Of a DNA stretch of 64,000 nt, positions 55,950-64,000 are shown in pieces. Position numbers and translations under genes: made by a program. The notes below the pieces were generated by a model. That model had not been told where the DNA came from. It made no database searches and was given only the letters and a program-made list of their open reading frames with translations. The stretch's first letter is position 1. Every line of letters begins with the position of its first letter. Source of the DNA: Riptortus pedestris (lineage: Eukaryota; Arthropoda; Insecta; Hemiptera; Alydidae); the NCBI GenBank assembly GCA_019009955.1, contig CM032231.1, positions 110,535,001-110,599,000 on the forward strand, given 5' to 3'.

Positions 55950-56480
55950 TCAACCGCAAAAAAACCGGACACTTAGATTTAGTCTTATAATTTTGTTAAA
56001 TACTTAATATATATGTATATTAATCTTTTTAATTAAAATAATTGGTTAATCTGTAGGTTATTTAAACAAAATCTGCCAAAAGTGAATGATTTTTATTGAT
56101 TTTTTACACAAAAATACAAAATAAAAATAAAAAGATAAATTAACACATTTAAAAAAAAAGAAATTATTCTTCATTTTTATTACAGTGAATGGTAGACTTC
56201 GCTACCCCAAGCGTTTCGGCAATGTAACGTAAGCTCCGGCCTTCCATCTAAGTTTGAAAGACCCATTATTCTGGACCGAAATAAAAATAAAACATTAATT
56301 AAAGAAAATGCTTGATTAATAATTAAAGATGTTTAAATGTGCGAAAAACTACATACAGTTTAGAATAGATCAACATCACGACAAATAAATCTAATCTGAG
56401 TTTACCCACATAATGAGAATTGCTGAAAATTAGCTTTTAATATGACAAAAATGAAGTGTCCAGTTTTTTTTGCGGTTGAG
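55947..56480 (-). mobile_element. Tc1-like non-autonomous transposon, copy 2, in (TA)n
   Basis: Left TIR CACTCAACCGC, A-run, CCGGACACTT; right TIR AAGTGTCCAG, T-run, GCGGTTGAG. Both flanks are TA repeats, so the TA target is satisfied by a microsatellite. Very similar to copy 1 (586-1203), with an internal deletion of about 75 bp (gagtttacccacataatg junction) and a few substitutions, suggesting a recently active family. Confidence 0.88.
56185..56247 (-). pseudogene. Tc1-like transposase helix-turn-helix remnant, copy 2
   Basis: Minus strand MEGRSLRYIAETLGVAKS then TIH. Position 10 is Ala here and Gly in copy 1; Ala is the more typical residue of such helices. The catalytic domain is absent. 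Confidence 0.65.
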
Positions 56481-56860
56481 TATATATATCATCTGATCTA
56501 TACTAAATTCTCAACTATAATTATACAGTTAGCTTACTTGTACCACTGTTAAAGGTCGTTCAAACGCCGGAAGGGACTCTAAATGTAGAAATCCCGTTAG
56601 CGTACTATCTACATGAACTAGAATACTTTTTCATAGATAGTGACCAATTCAAGGATAGATTGTTTCAAGGATTTGTTAAATTCTGAAGCCGATCGAGTGA
56701 ACCAATTCAGCGATCATAAAATTGTTTGAAGCTTAACCACTAAATAGAGGTGGGATCGGTGAAAAGGTCCGAGATCTGGCAAATAACTCTAGGACTGGGT
56801 GAAATTCCTCCAAAAAGTATTGTAGTAAGCTGGAGATACGGGAGATTAAGTACATAAGAA
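56481..56860. other. No recognised feature
   Basis: Moderately GC-richer, no frame or repeat identified. Possibly unique host sequence, continuing after the family A copy at 57844. Confidence 0.45.
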
Positions 56861-57668
56861 AATGTCCGTCACGCAGGGGCTGCGTAAACTAAGCAGATTT
56901 CCCACGTGAAGTTTTACAATAGAGAAATCTGCATACTGCTAACTCTTAACACCGACGTAAGTAAACACAAACGGTTATGAGAAATCGTTCAGTTAATTTT
57001 AATAAGCTCCCGACGGAAACGGCTTATGAATTGTAAACAAATAGGCCTGCCAACCACTCAGAGCTGAACAGATAGACATATTCTTCACCGGAGAGAAAAA
57101 CAGTTACTGATATACATCTGAATATAACACATTAACTTTATGGCAAACTATTTGCTTTATATGATTTAATTTATAATGAATCAGAATGATTTATGTTTTA
57201 ATAACTAACATTTTAGTTGTTCAAGAAATAAAGAAGGGGTAGGGGGGAGGGGGGTTCATTAACGGAACGTATTTGCATATATCTCACAAAGTAAATGGTT
57301 AGAAGACAAGAAAGGTTAGGTTACACGAGTGCCGAACAGTTACGGAAACGGCCGAACTAATCCGGATACTTCCAACCATAGCCGCAAAAACACTTTATAA
57401 AAATGCAAATAGCTTGGTTAATATTCAAGATAGCGAATAAATGTATATAACAATATTTATAGAAAATTTAATTTGTAATAAGATTGGATCTAGAGAATGT
57501 TTCGATCCGATGTACAGTAACGGAGATATTTCGAATTTTCAAAAATCCCCCTCGAACCCCCCACGACTTGACCACAACGAACTTGATCTTTCTTTTTACT
57601 TAAAATGACTAAATACCGAGTTTGGTAACGATCAAACAAAAATTGTGACCGCAAGATCGTTTACAGAC

Positions 57669-57724
<56 letters not shown>

Positions 57725-57843
57725 TTAAACGGACCTCATTTTTGTCATCTCCTGGGTAGGATCGATGGAGATTTGAATTTTTTTTTCAAAAATCGCGTCA
57801 TGAGTACGACCTCAATAGCTGATTTCCCCAAGGGAAATCTGGT
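56861..57843 (-). mobile_element. Family A copy, complete long form (983 bp)
   Basis: Perfect hairpin end (gtccgtcacgcaggggctgc) and a worn 5' end (gatttccccaagggaaatct, ggt for gct). Contains both tail bodies, the agaaggggtaggggggaggg segment, the core with short C-run, and (TA)n at about 57674-57719. With 53189-54157 it defines the full-length unit of about 0.97 kb. Confidence 0.92.
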
Positions 57844-59144
57844 AAAGATCGAATACTGGTAGAGTACCATACTACTTTGCTTGGCACGATCGATCCTAGA
57901 TCACGTCTTCTGTATTAGTCGAATGGTTGAAATGGTCTATGAATTTGCTGTAGGCTGCGTCAATTCTTCATAATTTGAGGCAACCATATGAAATTTGAAG
58001 GAGGCTAATTGAGATATGAGAGTCAATAAGAGTACCTAGTCTTGCTTAGTAGATCGATGAAATTGATTCCAGAAGGACATTTAATTGGTTCAAATGGAGT
58101 AAAATAAAGGGTTTAAAATATGTTTAGAAAACCTAAATTATGAAAACATCTCATTGTCTTTTTTAATGCGTTGGTGCTGCATTTATGCATTGAAAACTGG
58201 CATGAAAAAATTGTGCTTAATTAAAACAGAATATCTAGAATAATGTTGCAATAACTAACTAGTATGCCTCGAATTACCTCAAACAATAATTGGGTGAACT
58301 TCATGAAATGTCTATATGTCCAAGCCTAAATTTCCATCACGGCTAAATTTCTGGTCAAATTAATACTTCGTGAAAGTAATTACTTTTTCGTCGACCCTTG
58401 TTACCGAGCGAAGGGCCAAGACTACTACACTACGACGGGGCTGTGTCGTGGTGAGCTTTTGTTTGAGTTTACTCAACAAACTGAGATGGTGTTCCCTTGG
58501 ATTTGGGGGCTTGCTTGCCGTTGTCAGAGCACAAACAGTGCGACACCGACCATACTCACTCTAGTGGCACCAAACCAAACCACTTTCAGAGCCATCAATT
58601 CGCTCCAGCTACGAGCCGAAGGTGTCTCCTCCTCAAATATTTCCCCAGCCATAACACACGTAGATAGCACAGCGTCTAGGATACGTTCCTCTTGTTCTCT
58701 AAACAGCTATTAGCCCAACCGGGATAAGGTGGAGGGGGTAAAAATCCTACAAGTATGGAGAGTGTATTCACTCAAGAGCATCCGTTATCCAAATATTTCA
58801 CAATGCTTCGCTACTTAGCATTATTCACCGGGTGTTAATAAATAAAAATATAAAAAGATATGGACACCACATAACTTCCTTAAATTCTTGCGAATTTTAT
58901 TTTATATAATTACACGGAAGTACCCACAACTAGGCGATTTGGCTCAAAGTTTAACAAAGTAAAATAAAAACAAAATTTTAGAGAAATAAGAAAGGACTTA
59001 ACCAACTAATAAAAAATGAAACACCATGAATAAACATTAGACTAGTAACAAAAAGAACAATTTCGAATAGTTTTAATAAAAATAATATATATGTTGTTTC
59101 CATAAACTATTTTATTTATATTATTTAATTTTTTTTAATTATTA
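57844..59144. other. Unrecognised; GC-richer block at 58370-58740
   Basis: 58370-58740 is clearly less AT-rich and contains two overlapping plus frames (64 and 84 codons; 58459-58713 is Ser/Thr/Asn-rich). Neither matches a family I know. It could be a 5' piece of a LINE or a diverged exon. The remainder is AT-rich with nothing recognised. Confidence 0.4.
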
Positions 59145-59780
59145 AGGAGTATTCGCTGCTTGGCGATATTGCTCATCAAAAAACAACGAATGTAAACAAA
59201 ATAAAAAACGAAAACGGGTGACAGAAATAAAGGAACAATACTATTAGAACTAACTAAGAACGCAACCAAAAACCAAAACGTAACCAAATAACAAAACGCA
59301 ATCAAATAACAATACGCAGCCAAATAACAAAACGCAACCAAATCGACAAATTAAAATAAAATAAGCAATAACAAAAAATAAACAATAAATTCAAAAACAA
59401 AAAAAAATATCATATAAAGAAACTAGTAATAAAATGGGCTTCTTAATGGAGTAAACGAAATTTAAAATAATTGAGGTTTAGATAAAATGTTTATTTTTGC
59501 ATCCAAAAATGTAGCAAAAATAAAAATGTAAAACTTAAATTAAAAATATATCAGATTTTTGAATAGATAGATAGAGACTATAAAGTCTTTAAATGTTTGA
59601 GAATAGTATCTATGTATGGACTCTCCTTTCTCAGTAGTTGGTGTAAATTATGTGGTGTTTGTAAGTAATTGCGTTGCCTGCAGTCAGTCAGTAAATGATT
59701 AATTGTCAGAGCTACATTACATCTACAAATCGATTTGTCTGGTTTGTTCATCAAGTATGAGTGTTTTAGTGGAATGTGCC
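59145..59780 (-). pseudogene. LINE 3' region, second copy
   Basis: Minus strand: GHIPLKHSYLMNKPDKSICR, CNVALTINHLLTDCRQRNYL, then a 3' UTR with repeated gttttgttatttggttgcgt units and the end gatgagcaatatcgccaagc, agcgaatactcctt. Frame is open over about 40 codons at the protein end. Same family as 50041-51425. The C-x-C ... H-x4-D-C pattern is the zinc-knuckle-like end of LINE ORF2. Confidence 0.75.
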
Positions 59781-59883
59781 CTTAAAATTGTTCAAAATTA
59801 TATTAAAAGATCCCTAGCTTAAAATTTCTCAAGTGCTGGTACAGCACACTATTGATCTCATCTCACTGCCAATTTTGACTGAA

Positions 59884-60168
59884 AGTAAGTCATGCAGGGG
59901 CTGCGTAAACTAAGCAGATTTCCCACGTGAAGTTTTACAATTGAGAAATCTGCCTAATCATGACAGTAGTAGTAAGGAATCACTAAACCTATTCACGAGG
60001 GACGAACAGTTACGGAAACGGCGTTGACAGACATATATATATATAATTTTGAACAGACCTCATTTTCGTCATCTCCTGGGTAGGATCGTTGGGCATTTGA
60101 AGACATTTTTCCAAAATCGCGTCATGAGTACGACCTCAATAGCTGATTTCCCTTAGGGGAAATCTGCT
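59884..60168 (-). mobile_element. Family A copy, internally deleted (about 285 bp)
   Basis: Hairpin end slightly worn (agtcatgcaggggctgcgta), tail I cut at cggaaacggcgttgacagac, a short (TA)n, the 5' block and the palindrome end gatttcccttaggggaaatc. The G-rich core is deleted. Confidence 0.9.
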
Positions 60169-60239
60169 AATACGAATAAATCGCTTAATTTTAGAGTTGT
60201 GAAAAAAATACATACAAAAACTATTGTAGAACATGAATT

Positions 60240-60345
60240 GTTACACAAGAACGGTTCTATAACATTTCACGAAGCGACGGGGATATTTTGTATTTTTGGA
60301 TCCCCCCCGGTCTAAACCCCCAATTCACAATACGCTAACCCCCCC
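60240..60345 (-). mobile_element. Family A core fragment
   Basis: tctataacatttcacgaagcg, acggggatattttgtatttt and two C-runs (60301-60309 and 60341-60349) follow the order of the core on the minus strand. No termini. Confidence 0.55.
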
Positions 60346-62570
60346 CCCTCAAAAAAAAAGTAAATAACTCTGTATAAATAATATGGTCTGAGAAAGTTGA
60401 AACTTTTTATTATATGTTCCTTTCATCCCCCCTCAACCTTTCCCCTTCCCTCACTCAATTTAGATAAACAAAATAGATGCATAACTAAACGTTTCAACAT
60501 TCTAATGGTTGCCATTTTTGAGTTGTGCGATGATACGTATGTTTATACGAACAGCCATCACATCGATTCTAATCAAAATGGTTTCAGCGACTTTCAAAAA
60601 GAATATCTCTGTTCAAATCTGAAAACCGAAAATTTTAGCCATTACTTATTTCAAATCGTACAAGGATATTAAGAAAAAAAGGAGAAAGGAAAATGGGATC
60701 ATGTACTCAACATTTTTCACCAAGGCTCATAGTCATAGTTGAATCATTAAATATCTATAAGTAAACTTTACTTTTGGGAGTGAGAGTGGTTGTGGAAAGA
60801 CTCTGGCTCGGATTTAGAAACTTAGAGGAATACATTAACATGTATTTTCGTAAATAAATTAAAAATTATTAAATTCAAGATCCATTTAAAAATGGTTGTT
60901 TCTTTCTCGAGGCCTGTATAACTCAGAAAATATTGGAACTAAAATATCTATCTATTTATGAGCTACATAAGCTGTTGCTCAATGCACTTAATATAATGTG
61001 TTTTATTAGCATTGACTCTAAAAAAAGCGAATTCATCCAAGTTGCAGAGTTCTAAATAACAAATAAATACTAATTCTGAAAAATGTCTATGAAGAATGAT
61101 GAATTCAGAAAAAATACTAACTTTGGTCATGCTGTGCCACTTTGCAACTTAAAAATCCAATAAGAAGCGGACACAGTTTTCAAATGCTCCGGTCTAAAAA
61201 TGACTTCTTCACAGTAAATTGTAGTTTTATCAACTTAATTTATTTATTTTTATTTATTTCAAACTAGATTACTTATAAAGTCTGTCATTTTGGCCGCTAT
61301 CCAGTCTAAGGAGTTGGTTTGTTTTCATATAATGCTAATTCCAAACTTTCAAAGCCTCTGATTTCCTATATTATTTTTTTTCTTTCAAATAATGGAATAA
61401 TTTCATTATCTGTTAGAACAATTGTCATATAATAAAATGTTTCCCCTTTCTTTCGCACCCTTTCTCTATATAAATCCATTACAATGTATAGCGGATTTGA
61501 TGTTAGAACAACAGGAACTCAAATTGGGTGGAGGAAATACTAGTAGAAATTAGGAAAGTGACACATGACAGGTAGCAAAAACCCCGACAAACTGGGGCTA
61601 ACTGATCAAATTTCCAAAGTCCTGCAATGAATCAAGTATAACGTCACTACATTATTTCATTTAGTGCACGCACTGATGTATGCATCATTTTATACTCTCT
61701 ATTCATTATAATTAATTGTTCTATGTATCATAACTCAGTTAAGTATTATTTCATTCTCCCGAAAAAATGAAAAAAAAAATGTATTTATGAATATATATAG
61801 TATTATTAAAATAAAATAAAGGAAATAATACATGAAATAAAAAAAAATAAATAAATAAAATTAAATTAAAATTAATGAATAAAATAAAATAATAATTAAT
61901 AAATAAATTTAAATTAATAAATAAAACGAAAATTAATAAATAACAAAATAAAAATTAATACATACAAAAAATAAAATGAAATAAAATATATGATCAAATA
62001 TATAATACATTGTATTTTTATGAATTTAAATTGGAAAAATTATGCATGTGCATACGGTGTTCTATCTGGAAGAGGTGATTTGTACGTAAACTGAACATTA
62101 TTCATTATACACAGACAGCTCAAAAGAACATGGATGGATTCTGTCCCAAATTTCTAATATATCCCGATGTTGTTTGCCGTATAGAGACGGTCAGCCACTG
62201 TTAATGGCTTTAGTGAAGAAATGGCTCTGAACAGAGTTCATTTTAATTAAATATTAATAGTAAAAATAATTATATACAAGGACATTACATATATAAAAGT
62301 GGCGGGGTCAGATATTATTTCTTTATTCTAATATATACCAATTGAGGAAAAATGCTTAAAACAAAAGTTTGAGCATATTAACTTTTTAAGAATAAGAAAC
62401 TTCACATTTTCACCTCGTCAAAACCCTCACCCTTCCTGTTTTCATTTTTTTTTTTTTTTAACAAACTCTATATTTAGTATTACTTTTCAAAAGTAGGTCA
62501 TCAGTACAAACTAATTTTTTTATCATTAATGATAAAAAAAAATAAATTCAAATATCACATGGATTATGCT
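60346..62570. other. AT-rich stretch without recognised feature
   Basis: About 2.2 kb. The 91-codon plus frame at 60397-60672 has no motif. 61780-62000 is a low-complexity tract of AAATAAAATTAAT-type units. This is the longest stretch without family A in the window. Confidence 0.5.
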
Positions 62571-62765
62571 GTTATTTGTTAACGTCCAGTCTGTGCTACT
62601 GAGGCTGAAAGTTTACTTATAGGTAACCAGCTTTATCTAGCCACGGAGGGACTATGGGTTTTATTTAGATAGTTCCTCTAAATAAATTTCCATAACCTGG
62701 GTGAGAATCGAACTCACAATTCTGGGTGAGATTAAAGCCAACTTAAGGCGACCACCTCACTTAGA
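62571..62765 (-). mobile_element. tRNA-derived SINE, copy 3
   Basis: Minus-strand B-box GTGAGTTCGATTCTCAC (62701-62717) has a perfect 5-bp stem, better preserved than copy 1. The body shares ataggtaaccagctttatct and tagccacggagggacta with the other copies and ends in the ttatttgttaacgtcc tail. Confidence 0.8.
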
Positions 62766-62775
62766 TCAATATTTC

Positions 62776-62864
62776 AGCAGATTTCCCTTTATGGAAGTCA
62801 ACGATTGAAGTTATAGTCATGGCGCGATTTTCGAAATATTTCCTCAAATGTCCTAGAAATGTAA
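62776..62864 (+). mobile_element. Family A 5' fragment
   Basis: AGCAGATTTCCCTTTATGG through catggcgcgattttcgaaat to caaatgtcctagaaatgtaa. It stops before the microsatellite, where the Helitron begins. Confidence 0.85.
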
Positions 62865-64000
62865 TCTATATATATATATATAAAATTGTAACCTCTATCT
62901 GTACATTGATTTTTTTCGCGAAATTTCACGATAACTTTTCGTTTCACATGTCATAGACACCATAACTGCAATTTGTTTCTTTCGTGTCTGTTTGTTTGTT
63001 TGTTTGTCACCTTCTCACGCATAAAAGGCTGAACCGAATTTTATGAAACTTGGTATGTATATTACTACTAGCCCAACTTAGACTTTAAGCTATATTAATA
63101 TTCTCTAAGACGAACAGGAGTGGGGGTTATAAGGGAGGCCTGAAATTAAAAATAGCGATATTTCGTTTCTTATTGCTTTTTCAGCAAATATGCACATAAC
63201 AAAAGTTGTTTATTTTGTAATTTAGAGTAACTTTTGTTATATGCACTTTTGCCGTATACGGAAGCATAAATGAGTTATGTGCTATAAACTATAGCGTGAG
63301 TCCACAATTTTATTTCGCACTAAAGACTCAACCGAATTAAACCAAACTCGCTATGTGAATTAGTACTAACGATTTCCTTATAATAAGCCATACTAACATT
63401 TCTAGGGACGGGCAGGAGTGAGGGTTATAAGGGAGGCCTGAAATTACAAATAGCGATATTTCGTTTCCTATTCCTTTTTCAGCAAATATGCACATAACAA
63501 AAGTTGTTTATTTTGTAATTTAAAGTAACTTTTGTTATATGCACTTTTGCCGTATATGGAAGCATAAATGAGTTATGTGCTATAAACTATAGCGTGAGTC
63601 CACAATTTTATTTCGCACTAAAGACTCAACCCAATTAAACCAAACTCGGTATGTGAATTAGTACTAACGCCTTCATTATAATAAGCTATACTAACATTTC
63701 TAGGGACGGACAGGAGTGGGGGTTGTAAGGGAGGCCTGAAATTAAAAATAGCGGTATTTTGTTTTCTATTGGTTTTTCTGCAAATATTCACATGACAAAA
63801 GTTGTTTAGTTTGTTATTTAAAGTAACTTTTGTTATATTCACTTTTGTTGTATAAAAAATTATAAACGAAATATACACTAAAAGCTAAAGCGGGAGTCAA
63901 CTATTTTATTGGACACCAACGGTTGAACCGATTCGAACAACTCATAATATATAAATTAGCATTAATTCTTACATGGTAATAACCTATATTAAAATGTTTA
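62865..64000 (+). mobile_element. Family B Helitron, cut by window end
   Basis: The only copy with a readable 5' end: A followed by TCTATATATATATATAAAAT (62865), matching the Helitron 5' TC rule. Then the gtaacctctatctgtacatt block, (TTTG)n at 62992-63006, and three modules with repeat starts near 63117, 63415 and 63712, spaced about 297 bp. The 3' end lies beyond the window. The 86-codon minus frame is module sequence. Confidence 0.88.

Overview
This window looks like intron or intergenic DNA from an AT-rich animal genome, most likely an arthropod; the species cannot be told from sequence alone. Only one host coding segment is convincing: a 98-nt exon at 51498-51595 (+) that encodes the start of an immunoglobulin domain of the DIP/lachesin type. 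Such genes in protostomes have short exons and very long introns, so much of the window may be intron of that gene. No rRNA or tRNA gene, CRISPR array or operon is present. Most open frames are translated (TA)n or (CA)n, LTR sequence or repeat sequence.

The rest is a dense, nested layer of transposable elements. The dominant one (called family A here) has about 40 complete or partial copies, roughly 19 kb or about 30% of the window by hand sum. It has no coding capacity. It starts with a perfect 20-nt palindrome, carries a (TA)n microsatellite at a fixed place, then a G-rich core, and ends with a 12-bp inverted copy of its start plus a GC hairpin. This matches the architecture of Helentron-associated DINE-1/HINE elements. 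Family B (seven copies, about 8 kb) is a non-autonomous canonical Helitron with a 3' hairpin followed by CTAG and about 300-bp internal tandem modules.

Other elements: a mariner with a DD34D transposase broken by one apparent 1-nt deletion (21199-22217); three solo LTRs of one family; two Tc1-like non-autonomous elements with a residual helix-turn-helix; a Penelope-like remnant with nested inverted repeats and a hammerhead-like motif; three tRNA-derived SINEs; LINE fragments with reverse transcriptase, jockey-like C-terminal and RNase H-region homology; an unclassified hairpin repeat in three copies (family C); an inverted duplication of a 470-bp unit (family D); and a 617-bp MITE candidate.

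Layout: 1-9.9 kb, Tc1-like element, LINE remnant, family A, solo LTR, Helitron, SINE and MITE. 9.9-19.5 kb, family A in tandem, the family D inverted duplication, a jockey-like fragment and a nested Helitron. 19.7-24.7 kb, the Penelope-like element, then a family A copy carrying both mariner and an LTR. 25-31 kb, three Helitrons, two of them tail to tail inside one family A copy. 31-49 kb, sparser family A plus family C. 50-51.6 kb, LINE 3' ends abutting the single host exon. 52-64 kb, family A, the second Tc1-like element, a second LINE copy, a SINE and a Helitron cut by the window edge.

The most notable pattern is that the (TA)n tract inside family A has been hit repeatedly: all three solo LTRs and several Helitrons lie in it. 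The elements appear to build a self-reinforcing landing zone.
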